A stretch of DNA of 64,000 bases. Source: Paracerasibacillus soli. Lineage in GTDB: Bacteria; Bacillota; Bacilli; Bacillales; Amphibacillaceae. A program made the translations under genes and the position numbers. This document shows positions 26,794 to 36,165 of this stretch, piece after piece (position 1 is the first letter of the stretch; each line of letters opens with the position of its first letter). The DNA lies in NCBI RefSeq assembly GCF_034006335.1, contig NZ_JAWDIQ010000001.1. One strand, written 5' to 3'. The notes under the pieces were generated by a model. The model saw nothing but the letters and a program-made list of their open reading frames with translations. It made no database searches and had not been told where the DNA came from.

Positions 26794-27456
26794 ATGCATT
26801 TGTATGAAGAATTGGGAAGACAATCAGAAGGTCATCTTAATCAACGAACAATAATTGTTTATGGAACTGGATCCATACAAGTCACGCCAGATTTGGCGGA
26901 GGTAAGGTTTGACATGATAAATGAGGGGAAAGATGTTGCAACCGTACAAGAAGAAAATACACATAAAGCGAACCAAGTTATCCAAGCATTATTGCAACTT
27001 GGCATCCCACAAGAAAATATACAGACCGTATCTTATAGAATCGAGCCAATGTACGATTATGTAGATGGCAAACAGATATTTCGGGGTTATCAAGTGGTTC
27101 ATGCTCTCACGGTAAAAATACCAATGTTATCACAAACAGGGATAGTGATTGATACGGCAGTAAAAGCGGGAGTAAGTCGTGTTTCTAATATCCAATTTAC
27201 AACATCTCATAAAGAAGCATGGTATCAACGCGCTTTAGTCGTTGCACTTCAACATGCAGTAGTAAAAGCACAGACAATCGCAAGAACATTACAAGTTCAG
27301 ATAGAAAATGAACCTACATTTGTAAAGGAAATATTAGACCAACAGCCTATCATGCCACAAACATTTAAAACAGTAGAACTAAGTGCAACTACTCCTATTG
27401 AAGCCGGTCAAATTAACGTACATGCAGATGTAGAAGTACACTTTCGATTTGAATAA
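26794..27456 (+). CDS. SIMPL-domain (DUF541) protein
   Basis: The 220-residue protein shows the SIMPL pattern: IIVYGTGSIQVTPDLAEVRFDM at the N-terminus, then NKANQVIQALLQLGIPQENIQTVSY, YRGYQVVHAL, and a C-terminal beta strand with VHADVEVHFRF. GAAGGGTG precedes the ATG directly. No signal peptide is apparent, unlike the periplasmic Gram-negative members, so a cytoplasmic or non-classically exported form is implied. The family forms ring-shaped oligomers; its role is poorly defined (oxidative stress or phage receptor in some species). Monocistronic. Confidence 0.8.
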   Translation: MHLYEELGRQSEGHLNQRTIIVYGTGSIQVTPDLAEVRFDMINEGKDVATVQEENTHKANQVIQALLQLGIPQENIQTVSYRIEPMYDYVDGKQIFRGYQVVHALTVKIPMLSQTGIVIDTAVKAGVSRVSNIQFTTSHKEAWYQRALVVALQHAVVKAQTIARTLQVQIENEPTFVKEILDQQPIMPQTFKTVELSATTPIEAGQINVHADVEVHFRFE

Positions 27457-27526
27457 TTACCTACATTTTTTTGGAAATTTTGAATTTCTCTCGTTGTAGT
27501 TCTATCAGAGTCTAATTGGCTGGAAG

Positions 27527-27564
27527 AGCCCCACCCTAAAAAAATATAATGAGGAGTGGGGGTT
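27527..27564 (+). terminator. Hairpin after the SIMPL gene
   Basis: AGCCCCACCCT (27527-27537) pairs with AGGAGTGGGGGTTT (27552-27565) around an A-rich loop. The T tract is short (TTT), so termination may be weak. Confidence 0.5.
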
Positions 27565-27777
27565 TAAAAGCCAGTAAAAGCTAAGCAGTTCTTTCAACTA
27601 ATAATCAGTAGTAGCGTGACGAAAACCGTACTGTTTGAAGTGGCGTTTAATTAGTTTTTATAAAATATATGAATCCCATGATTTTCAAACCTTTGAACAA
27701 AGTAGGATGATTGAAATTAGAACTTGATTTTGTTAGGATTATTAAAATTATGCTTTGCAAGTAAGGAGGCGAGTAAG

Positions 27778-28311
27778 ATACATATACGAACAGCTAAAAT
27801 AGAAGATGCACCTCATATAGCAAAAGTCCACGTAGATAGTTGGCGAACAACATATGCTGGCATCGTTCCAGATGCTTTTTTATATGAAAATCTAACTTAT
27901 GAGTCTCGGACAAAAAGTTGGGAGAAACAGTTACAAGCAGATGAAACTACAATATTAGTAGCTGAAAATAAGCAAGGTGAACTGATAGGCTTTGCATCAG
28001 GTGGACGTGAAAGGAGCGGAAAATATAAGCATGTAGATGGCGAATTATATGCGATTTATTTGTTGCAAACATATCAAGGACAGAAAATTGGTTTTGCCCT
28101 TGTGGAGGCAATGGCACAATCCCTTTTAAAACAGGAATTCAGTGCAATGCTCGTCTGGGTTTTAGAGCAAAACAGCGCGAAGTATTTTTATGAAAAACTC
28201 GGTGGAAAAAGAGTAGATTCTGATAGGCTCATTATTAGTGGCAAGTCATTATTAGAGATAGCCTACGTATGGGATAATCTTAAACAGTTAGCGCATATTA
28301 ACCGGCTATAA
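27778..28311 (+). CDS. GNAT-family N-acetyltransferase
   Basis: The conserved protein begins at IHIRTAKIEDAPHIAKVHVDSWRTTY, a standard GNAT start. The cofactor-binding loop reads YLLQTYQGQKIGFALVEAM, a Q-x-x-G-x-G/A variant, followed by WVLEQNSAKYFYEKLGGK (motif B). A perfect AAGGAGG at 27763-27769 points to a start eight bases on, at an ATA codon (27778-27780), with no ATG, GTG or TTG in frame at that place. The nearest normal in-frame start is a TTG at 27724 upstream of the ribosome site. Either the ATA is a miscalled ATG, or initiation is unusual. The acyl acceptor is not predictable. Confidence 0.82.
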   Translation: MHIRTAKIEDAPHIAKVHVDSWRTTYAGIVPDAFLYENLTYESRTKSWEKQLQADETTILVAENKQGELIGFASGGRERSGKYKHVDGELYAIYLLQTYQGQKIGFALVEAMAQSLLKQEFSAMLVWVLEQNSAKYFYEKLGGKRVDSDRLIISGKSLLEIAYVWDNLKQLAHINRL

Positions 28312-28442
28312 GACTTCGCTTCAAGAATACCAGTGGATTGATAGCATAATATGTGAGAAAACAACAATCAGATAAAGAACAATTTTTCAGACTTAATAGA
28401 ACAGTCTTTGTTCCCCCGATTCTGTAACGGAAGTGCGCCCCA

Positions 28443-28463
28443 CTGATTGAAGTTTGACTTTAT
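28443..28463. repeat. Dispersed 21-bp intergenic repeat, copy 1
   Basis: CTGATTGAAGTTTGACTTTAT matches 20 of 21 bases of a second copy at 45434-45454. In both cases a GGAAGT-(G/A)-CG element lies 10-20 bp upstream. This suggests a dispersed repeat family of unknown role. Confidence 0.5.
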
Positions 28464-28486
28464 ATGACATGTGAAAGATAATCATG

Positions 28487-28524
28487 AACCATCCAAAGAT
28501 ATATTAAATTGGATGGTTTTCTTT
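28487..28524 (+). terminator. Terminator downstream of the GNAT gene
   Basis: AACCATCCAA (28487-28496) pairs perfectly with TTGGATGGTT (28509-28518), then TTCTTTC. It lies 175 bp beyond the GNAT stop, so an untranslated 3' region or a small transcript may exist between. Confidence 0.65.
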
Positions 28525-28732
28525 CGCCTAAAAGAATATTTATGTTGAACCTATAAGTTATTTTCTCTACAAGGAGCAAAAACGGTTGCAAGAATATCAG
28601 GATTGGAGTAATATTTAAATAAAGGATGTTCACAAATCTGTAACAAACAATGTCTTAAATTATGAATTATATATGACAAATGTCTGAAGTGAATATAATT
28701 ATTTATGATAACAACTGGGGGAGAGATGTGAG

Positions 28733-29067
28733 ATGGCTTATTTTAGTTCCATTGTGATAGGATCTTTATTTGTATATGTATTAATGTTTAGTTTATATCT
28801 GATTACAGAAAAAGGAAAAGGCTTAAAAAATATGGAAGTCATTTTGTCACTTATTTGTTGGGGATGAGTGTTCTATCCTTTTACCAAGCCGCAATGATTG
28901 CAGAGAAAATGGGAGTCATGGGGCAATCAACGATAGGTGATGCGATGTTAAGTGTGCTTAGTTTAATTTTATTAGGTAAAGCTTATTTTTACCCGTCCTC
29001 GAAAAAGCCAATGAAAAAGCGTGGTATGGTTTTAACACTTGTAAATGGTAATAACCAAATCAAGTAA
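28733..29067 (+). CDS. Small membrane protein, unknown (single frameshift)
   Basis: The start ATG 28733 follows GGGGGAGAG. The first 30 residues form a membrane helix (SSIVIGSLFVYVLMFSLYLI), then EKGKGLK. At an A6 run (28826-28832) one missing A shifts the frame, after which YGSHFVTYLLGMSVLSFY and an AMLSVLSLILLGKAYFY helix follow. The rebuilt length is about 111 residues with three helices and a basic tail. A family is not recognised. The good ribosome site and continuity across the break argue for a real gene. Confidence 0.55.
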
Positions 29068-29077
29068 TAGATGATCG

Positions 29078-29190
29078 GGAGTCATACAAAAAAAGAAACT
29101 GATATTGTTTAAACAATACTATATACCGAATTCGGCTTAAATATAGTGATGACAATACTTAATCACTATATTTACTGGCTGTATGACTCC
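29078..29190. repeat. Nested palindrome cluster with 11-bp terminal inverted repeats
   Basis: GGAGTCATACA (29078-29088) and TGTATGACTCC (29180-29190) are perfect inverted repeats. Between them lie three further perfect palindromes: ATTGTTTAAACAAT (29104-29117), CCGAATTCGG (29126-29135), and a 12-bp stem AAATATAGTGAT/ATCACTATATTT (29139-29150, 29162-29173). The arrangement is far more ordered than a plain terminator. A MITE-like insertion or a structured RNA are both possible. Confidence 0.7.
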
Positions 29191-29392
29191 GTCTGTAAAA
29201 TGTTATCAATTGCTTAAGGTCTATCAGACAATAACTCCATAACACTCCGAAATATTCTTCTACATAAAAATACTACCCTCATGCTTTTCTTGTAAAAACA
29301 AGTAATTACCCTAAAATATACTAGAATAAAATGTATAAGAACGGTATGATAGAAATATAAAATAATAGATGATCGCGTAATGAATGGGGAGT

Positions 29393-30344
29393 ATGATGAA
29401 GAAAAGGATTCTCATTATTTTAGGGAGTATTATTGGAGTTTTATTTATTGGGCTCATCTTTGCTGGTAATTATTTTTATAGCCAAGGTATTAAACGTGGT
29501 ACGGAGGTTGAACTTCATCGAGAAGCAGAAACAGTAAATGCTGCTGTAAGTTCGACTGACCAATCTATATTTGATGAAGCAAAGGCATGGTTTGACAATC
29601 AAAAAACTGAATTATTAGAAATTAAATCGTATGACAAACTATCATTGAAGGCACAATTTATCAAAAATGAAATACCAAATAAAAAAGCAGTTATTTTAGC
29701 ACATGGTTTTCGGAATACAAGTGACGACATGGGGAAATTAGCCAAGTTTTATTATGATGAAGGATTTGACATTTTACTTCCAGATGCACGGGGCACGGAG
29801 AAAGTGAAGGTGATTACATAGGATATGGCTGGCATGATAGATTAGACTATCTTGATTGGATTCAATTATTAATTGATGAATATGGTGCAGAAAATATTAT
29901 CCTACATGGAAATTCGATGGGGGCTGCTGTTGTACTCATGACGAGTGGTGAAAAGTTACCACCCCAGGTAAAAGGAATTATTGCGGATAGTGGCTATAGT
30001 ACAGTGAAAGAAGAGTTGCAACATCAATTAAAGCATATTTATAATTTGCCATCGTTTCCTCTACTTGATGTAACGAGTATCATCACAAAGATACGTGCTG
30101 GCTATACATTTGAAGAAGCATCATCCATAGACCAAGTAAAGAAAAATACGAAACCGTTACTTATCATTCATGGTGATGCCGATGACTTAGTACCGACAAA
30201 AATGGCGTATGATATTTACGATGCAGCTGGCGGAAAAAAGAATTGTGGATTGTTCCAGATGTTGGCCATACAAAGGCGTTTGACCTTTTCACGGAGGAAT
30301 TTCAAGTACGTATAAAAGAATTTATTGATTCTGTCATTAACTGA
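29393..30344 (+). CDS. Membrane-anchored alpha/beta hydrolase (two frameshifts)
   Basis: The start ATG 29393 follows GGGGA. A signal anchor at residues 5-27 (ILIILGSIIGVLFIGLIFAG) precedes an extracytoplasmic alpha/beta hydrolase. Motifs are the oxyanion HG in ILAHGFRNTSDD, the nucleophile elbow HGNSMGAA, and the acid in IHGDADDLVP. After the first break at 29793-29795 (one missing C), RGHGESEGDYIGYGWHDRLD is restored. After the second near 30241-30245 (one missing T), LWIVPDVGHTKAF supplies the catalytic His. The total is about 317 residues and resembles the YfhR/YqkD group. Substrate unknown. Confidence 0.8.
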
Positions 30345-30354
30345 ATAAGAAAAA

Positions 30355-30396
30355 ATTAGCGCATTCTTCTTACAATAGGAATGCGCTAGTTTTTTC
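30355..30396 (+). terminator. Terminator of the hydrolase gene
   Basis: TAGCGCATTC (30357-30366) pairs with GAATGCGCTA (30379-30388), then GTTTTTTC. Confidence 0.8.
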
Positions 30397-30506
30397 TGTT
30401 TTATTTATTGGCTACGTGTAGCAAGTAGTATGTATATGGAACTAGGCTATAAATAAGGCTATGACAAACGGGGTTCTCCCATTTGTCATAGCCTCATCAA
30501 ATTAGA

Positions 30507-32048
30507 TTACAATACAGGTGCTTCATCAGAGTTATTCTTTGGTTCAATATCTTCTGTAAGTGGCTTGTTGGAAGATGTTGGTACACGTTTTATAAAAAAT
30601 GTTAATACTAGGGCAATGAGTGCAATGAAAGTAGATACTAAAAATGTTAAGTTGATACCATTTAACATTGCCTCATTTAAAATTTGTGTTTCTAATTGTT
30701 TAGTTTGCGCAGCTGTTATTGGCACATTTGGATCAAGTGTAGCCATCACTTTCTCACCAATTTCAGCAGCCTTTGATTCTGTACGACTGTTCATGACAGT
30801 AATTAATAATGCGGAACCAATTGCACCAGACACTTGTTGTAAAGTATTATTCATCGCAGTTCCATGTGGATAATAATGGGCTGGTAATTGGTTTAACCCA
30901 TTCGTCATAATGGGCATCATGACCATGGACATACCAAAGCTTCTAATCGAAAATAATACAACAAGGCTAGAGTAGGATATATCCATATTAAGTTTACTAA
31001 AGAAATAAGTCGTAATGATAACAATAGATAAACCTAAAGTAGATAGTGTTTTAGGACCGTATTTATCAAATAATTTACCTGTGATAGGTGACATAATTCC
31101 CATTAAAACTGCACCAGGCAACATTAATAAACCTGCATCCATTGGTGAAAAGCCACGAATTGTTTGAATGTATATCGGAACTAAGATCATCGCTGAAAAC
31201 ATTGCGATTGCGAGTACGATAGAAATGGATGATGCAAGAGCATACATCGGGTATTTAAATACTCTAAATTCCAACATTGGTTCTTCTAAACGTAGCTGAC
31301 GTAAGATCATCATGACAAGTGCAATTGCACCAACTATGATTGTTCCATATACTAATGGATGACCCCAGCCTTTATCTCCAGCTGAACTAAACCCATATAA
31401 TAAACCAGCAAAACCAATACTTGATAATATAAGTGATAAAGTATCTAAGTTAATTTTCCGTTGTGGCATAATATTTTTCAGTTTAAAAATAGCAAATAGC
31501 AATGTCAATACTGCAAAAGGAATCACGATATCAAATAATGCTCTCCAGCTATAATGTTCTACAATCCAACCAGATAAAGTTGGTCCAAGTGCTGGAGCAA
31601 CAAACATAACTAAACCGAAAGTACCCATTGCAGCACCGCGTTTTTCAATTGGAAATGCAACAAGCATAATATTCATTAACAATGGCATCATGACTGCTGA
31701 GCCTGAAGCTTGAATCATTCTTGCCGTAAGTAATATACCGAACGTTGGAGAAAAACTTGCCATCACCGTACCTATCGTAAATAAACTCATTGCGGTAATA
31801 AATAAGGAACGGTTTGAAAAACGTTGAATGAAAAATGCACTAGCAGGGATAAGAATACCATTAATTAACATGTACCCTGTAGATAACCATTGTACAGCAG
31901 TTGGCTTTACTTCAAATTCACTCATAATGGAAGGAAGGGCCACGTTTAACAATGTTTCATTTAAAATCGAAACGAAGGCACCAATAAATAAAATTGCAAT
32001 CATCGCATATGGTGGTTTTTTTTCAATTGTATGATTTATATCTGTCAT
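30507..32048 (-). CDS. DHA2-family (EmrB/QacA type) multidrug efflux MFS transporter
   Basis: The 513-residue protein has 14 predicted membrane helices. Motif A-like and DHA2 features include ILNETLLNVALPSIM, VQWLSTGYMLINGILIP, and the antiporter motif C, VAPALGPTLSGWIVE. It resembles LmrB and MdtP of Bacillus, which export lincomycin, fusidic acid or similar drugs by proton antiport. It faces a TetR-family gene across 170 bp; such pairs are usually drug-inducible with the regulator repressing the pump. A polar C-terminal tail of about 25 residues is cytoplasmic. The frame is intact. Confidence 0.88.
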   Translation of the reverse strand: MTDINHTIEKKPPYAMIAILFIGAFVSILNETLLNVALPSIMSEFEVKPTAVQWLSTGYMLINGILIPASAFFIQRFSNRSLFITAMSLFTIGTVMASFSPTFGILLTARMIQASGSAVMMPLLMNIMLVAFPIEKRGAAMGTFGLVMFVAPALGPTLSGWIVEHYSWRALFDIVIPFAVLTLLFAIFKLKNIMPQRKINLDTLSLILSSIGFAGLLYGFSSAGDKGWGHPLVYGTIIVGAIALVMMILRQLRLEEPMLEFRVFKYPMYALASSISIVLAIAMFSAMILVPIYIQTIRGFSPMDAGLLMLPGAVLMGIMSPITGKLFDKYGPKTLSTLGLSIVIITTYFFSKLNMDISYSSLVVLFSIRSFGMSMVMMPIMTNGLNQLPAHYYPHGTAMNNTLQQVSGAIGSALLITVMNSRTESKAAEIGEKVMATLDPNVPITAAQTKQLETQILNEAMLNGINLTFLVSTFIALIALVLTFFIKRVPTSSNKPLTEDIEPKNNSDEAPVL

Positions 32049-32222
32049 AATCTATCACAACCTTTTATCGAAATGGAATTTTTGAGGTGTATTTTTTAGA
32101 TACTTACGTATTCTATACTATCGGTCTAAAATAATCAAGTTGGTTAATCGCTTACATTAAAAAATGTTGAATTATAGGTGTTTAAGGGATAGAATGGAAG
32201 TACAATTCATAAAGGGATGATC

Positions 32223-33110
32223 ATGATGAATAGGAAGAAAAGGCAGATTGTTGATGCTGCTTTAACGTTATTTGTTGAAAAAGGATTTGGACAAACATCG
32301 ATTCAGGATATCATAACTGAAGCTAAAATTGCGAAGGGGACATTTTATAATTATTTTTCTTCTAAAAATGAATGTTTTATATCAGTACTAGCATATATAA
32401 AAGAAATGGGGATCAGCGTCGTTTAGAATTGGCGGCGGACAAGGATAAAACGGATGAACATACTTTTATAGAACAAATTGCAGTACGGATGAATATGAGT
32501 AAAGAATATAATTTAATATCCCTTTTTGAGTCAGCCTCTTTTTCTGATGATAAAGAACTGATAAAGTTTATTAAACAACAACATATGAAAGAAATTGAAT
32601 GGATTGCAAGTCGTATTGTTGAAATATATTCGCCTGGAACGAAAAAGTATGCATTGGACCAGGCAATCATATTACTAGGAATTATTAATCATTTTATGCA
32701 TGCGTGGATAATGGGAACGTCAAAACAAGTTTTCTACTACGAAAGTAATTCGTTTTGCAATAAATCGTTTAAAACCGATTATTGTTGAACAGATGAAATC
32801 AGATGAGGTCTTCTTTCCCAGGGATTGGTTAGCAAGTGAAAAGAAAGAGGAGAATAAACAAGCAGACATTAAGAGACAATTGGTTATTGCACTTGAAGAA
32901 TTTCAACAAAAATTAAAAGCAAATCCGCGATGTCAATCTATTACGGTAGAGTATACGAAATTTTTGCTCGATGAATGTAAACAGGAAGAACTGCGAAAAG
33001 GAATATTTGAAAGTGTTATGACTTCCTTAACAGAAACTGTAAAGGAAACACCATACGAATCAATTGTTAGACGGATATCTCAACTCGCCTGGAACCTACT
33101 ATATCAATAA
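32223..33110 (+). CDS. TetR-family transcriptional regulator (two frameshifts)
   Basis: An N-terminal TetR DNA-binding domain (RQIVDAALTLFVEKGFGQTSIQDII, then AKGTFYNYFSSKNE) is followed by a helical ligand domain. Breaks at 32404-32406 (one A missing in GAAATGGGG) and 32730-32733 (one extra T) are bridged to give NGDQRRLELAADKDKTDE and VSTTKVIRFAINRLKP. The total is about 295 residues, long for TetR but like LmrA/YxaF relatives. The divergent position next to the DHA2 pump suggests it represses that pump. AAGGGA lies upstream of ATG 32223. Confidence 0.82.
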
Positions 33111-33202
33111 ATCTAACTAAAAGACAATATGCAATTGAACGGGGTGCGTGCACATGTGTGTATTCCTGATCTCCTATAAATATAAATTAAAATAAGCACA
33201 TC

Positions 33203-33240
33203 AAAAAACTAGTGTCTATCGATTGAACACTAGTTTTTTT
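33203..33240. terminator. Bidirectional terminator between the TetR gene and the sigma factor gene
   Basis: AAAAAACTAGTGT (33204-33216) pairs with ACACTAGTTTTTTT (33227-33240). A and T runs on both sides let it work for both convergent genes. Confidence 0.85.
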
Positions 33241-33245
33241 ATAAG

Positions 33246-33830
33246 TTAGGGTAAATAATCTTTTAAATCAACGTCTATCTTGCGTAAAAATGCTTCATCA
33301 CGTAATTTCCTTCTTGTTTGCTTGCCCCAGCCCTTTACAGCTTCTACAGTCGTATTTTCAATCTTGGCAATTTCCTTTTGTGTATACCCTTTGATAATAA
33401 AATAATCAATCCATTTCCACTGTTTTATCGTTAAATTTCTCCTTAGTTTGTCCCAAAAGTGAAAATCTTGAATTGGTATATCATGATGTGGTGGAATTAC
33501 GTAGGACACATCGGTCTTACGGAGATGGTTACCATTCGTTTGTTTAATTTCATGCTCTTTTATGATATCCTCCTCGTTTTCCAGAACCCGTGATTCTTTA
33601 CGAATTTTGTCGATGATACGATTACGAATATGAAAATTGAAATATGTTGACATTGGTCCACGGTTTGGATCGTATTTTTCATAGGCGTTCCATAAAGCAA
33701 CAAGACCTTCCTGAAAAAACTCATGATGTGGATCACGTATATTCAATTTGTGAAGTTGATAATAAATTCGTCGTTCATTCTGTTCGAAAATCTCTTCAAA
33801 AGTAAGTGTAAGTTTATTGTTTTGCGTCAA
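33246..33830 (-). CDS. Orphan sigma-70 family RNA polymerase sigma factor
   Basis: The 194-residue protein has region 2 (IRDPHHEFFQEGLVALWNAYEKYDP with the typical EG-LW-A core, then FNFHIRNRIIDKIRKES for -10 recognition). It also has region 4 (WKWIDYFIIKGYTQKEIAKIENTTVEAVKGWGKQTRRKLR) with a helix-turn-helix. There is no region 1.1 or 3. The closest type is the small SigH/ECF-like group. No anti-sigma gene is adjacent: the neighbours are the convergent TetR gene and a divergent lipoprotein. AGGAGG is upstream. Regulon unknown; the lipoprotein gene next door could be a target. Confidence 0.82.
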   Translation of the reverse strand: MTQNNKLTLTFEEIFEQNERRIYYQLHKLNIRDPHHEFFQEGLVALWNAYEKYDPNRGPMSTYFNFHIRNRIIDKIRKESRVLENEEDIIKEHEIKQTNGNHLRKTDVSYVIPPHHDIPIQDFHFWDKLRRNLTIKQWKWIDYFIIKGYTQKEIAKIENTTVEAVKGWGKQTRRKLRDEAFLRKIDVDLKDYLP

Positions 33831-33977
33831 TGAACATCCTCCTATTCACTTTCAATCTTTCCGAGAGTCCGGAAATCTTCTTATATCTATAATCGAAATA
33901 TGTTGCGTCTAGGTGGTGTTAATTTAAAAGATTTGTAAAAAAACTTCCATGTAAGTAGCGTATATTCATTATAAGGG

Positions 33978-34001
33978 AACGCTTGTTCTGAATCAAGCGT
34001 T
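33978..34001. other. Isolated perfect stem-loop upstream of the lipoprotein gene
   Basis: AACGCTTG (33978-33985) pairs with CAAGCGTT (33994-34001), in the 254-bp divergent region between the sigma factor gene and the lipoprotein gene. No gene ends here, so it may be an operator or attenuator rather than a terminator. Confidence 0.4.
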
Positions 34002-34084
34002 TATAATAATTAATAGTGGATACAATCTAAAAAATCCGCTAACAATAAGCTTGATTAAAGACACGTAAGGAGGATCCTCTCAAG

Positions 34085-34701
34085 ATGCGATTTAATGTGT
34101 ACATACTAAATGTTACGATAATGATCATATTTAGCTTATTAGTAGCTTGTACGTCAAGCGATAAAGAAGACCATGCACAGCAAAATCAACAAATAACTGG
34201 GGAATTGGTCAAATATACTACTGACAAACGTAAGGAAAGTACGCAGGAAATAGAACCAGGTAAATTTTCTATCTTTTATAAAGATGATATAGTAAAACAA
34301 GCAAAAAGCGGTACGATGAATATGAATATAAGCCACTTAAAAATTGGCGAGTTAAAGGTAAAGGATGATTATTTAGATTTATTCAATGGAGAGGATACGG
34401 TTACGGCCATCATGTTTCATGTATTCGCTAAAAATACATCAAATAAAACGATTAGTTTTTATCCTGATTATGCAATGATTACTACAAATACAAATGATCA
34501 AGTGACTGCTGAAACATACTTTTCAGATGATGTCGGCGGTGATTTTATTGGACAAGTAAAAAAGGAAGGAAATATTATTTTCTTTTTACGAACCCACCAG
34601 AGGAGATTAATACACTCACATTAGTAATAAACGGGCCGTATAATCAGGATTTTGTAAGTGTCGGAGAAGATGTGAAAATGACGTTTGAAATTAATAGGTA
34701 G
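34085..34701 (+). CDS. Lipoprotein with DUF4352-like immunoglobulin fold (single frameshift)
   Basis: AAGGAGG precedes the ATG. The signal peptide ends in a lipobox LLVAC (Cys about residue 22), giving a membrane-anchored lipoprotein. A polar linker is followed by a beta-rich domain with VTAIMFHVFAKNTSNKTISFYPDYAMITT, the pattern of DUF4352/telobox-like Ig domains that sense cell-envelope state or bind ligands. A missing base near 34583-34590 separates IIFFL from NPPEEINTLTLVINGPYNQD; with it the protein ends MTFEINR at 34701 (205 residues). It stands opposite the orphan sigma factor gene. Confidence 0.7.
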
Positions 34702-34858
34702 TAAATGAAACTAAACCTTATAATTAGACTACTATGTTTAGTTATAAAAAAATTGTACTAATTATTTGTGGTTAAAGATAGATGAGCATTTTGTCGTCTA
34801 AATCATCAGTGAAAATTATTGTACAGAAACATGCCAAAAACTGAATGCAGACAATAAG

Positions 34859-34906
34859 AAAAGCCGATAATTCTGAAGCGTGCTGGAGCAGTATCATCGG
34901 CTTTTA
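34859..34906. terminator. Bidirectional terminator between lipoprotein and asparaginase genes
   Basis: AAAAGCCGAT (34859-34868) pairs with ATCGGCTTTT (34896-34905). The A and T ends suit both convergent genes. Confidence 0.7.
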
Positions 34907-34920
34907 AAGGTTATTTATCA

Positions 34921-35911
34921 TTAATATGTATCAAAATAATATTGAATCTCACTCAGTTTATTTGTCTTTGTTAAAGCAAGCATTAGTAAAATTCTTGCCT
35001 TTTGGGGTGTGAGGTTATCTCCACTAATAAAATTATTTTGCTGATAAGCAGCGATGGGCACTACTCGACCATTGCCACCCCTACTACTACGGACTACATG
35101 AATGCCATTTTTTCGTGCCGCAAGCAATGCAGTTTCTTCTTGTTTTGAAAATCTCCCAGCTCCGACTCCGGCAACAACAATTCCCGCATATTGTTTAGAA
35201 CGTGTAATAAATTGAATGATATCTCCACCTGCATCAACATGGGAATATACAATCGCAACCTTGGGCAGTTTTTGTAGCTGATTTGCATGAAAGTTTGAAT
35301 TTACTGTATGCTTTCGTGTAGGTTTCCGATAAAATTGTACATTTAAACCTCCATCGATCACACCAAGGAATCCAAATTCACCATTTTGGAATGTTCCCAG
35401 TCGGTAAGTGTGCTCCTTCGTTACTTCTCGTGCGCTACTTATCTGGTCATTCGCCACTACAAGGACGCCATTAGAATAGGAAGAGGAGCTAGTGGCGACT
35501 GTTACTGCTTGCATGAGATTCAATGGTGTATCAGAACTTAATGCTGTATACGGACGTTGGGCGCCGACTAAAACGACGGGCTTTTTACTACGAACGGTGA
35601 GATGTAAAAAGTAAGCAGTTTCTTCTAACGTACTAGTTCCATGCGTAATGACAACACCATCAAAATTTTGTTGATTTAAATAATATTCAACAGTTTTAGC
35701 TAAATGAATCCAATGTTTTTCTGTTAGTTGGGTGCTACTAATATGATCAATATCGATAACTTCAATATGTGCAAGGTGCTGTAGCTTCTGGAATACGGTC
35801 AAGTAAATCCTTACCACTTAGTAATCCAGATTGATAGTCTTTCAAATCCAAACGATTATTTCCTTTGGCAGAAATCGTACCCCCCAAAGCAATCAAAGCA
35901 ATTTTTTTCAA
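34921..35911 (-). CDS. L-asparaginase, type I/II family (single frameshift, Asp-to-Ser in second motif)
   Basis: Translation starts at TTG 35911, eight bases after GGAGG. The first catalytic Thr lies in ALGGTISAKG. The frame breaks at the GG at 35775-35776 (one extra base), then ALAHIEVIDIDHISST follows. The second motif reads VVITHGTSTLEETAYFL: the usual GTDT has Ser in place of the substrate-binding Asp. The Lys of REVTKEHTYR is present, and the SRGGNG and SGDNLTPQKAR motifs complete the fold. The total is about 330 residues with no signal peptide, so probably cytoplasmic. It converts asparagine to aspartate and ammonia, with specificity possibly altered. Confidence 0.82.
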
Positions 35912-36165
35912 TGTTGAAACCTCCAATAGATTCGTACTATATCTATGTGCCTTTTAATCTCCTTTTGGAAATGTAAAGTAAAAGCTTATGTCATGTTAAT
36001 ATATAGTCTATGATTTCAAATAAAGTTAGTAAATACAATTTAAATGTATGAAAACGAATGGAATATACGACGTATTGGAAGAACGGAGAATGAATCGAGT
36101 CAATTGAATTTGATAATGAAGTGGTATAATCTGGATAGACCATAAACAGGTATGGGGTGATCATA

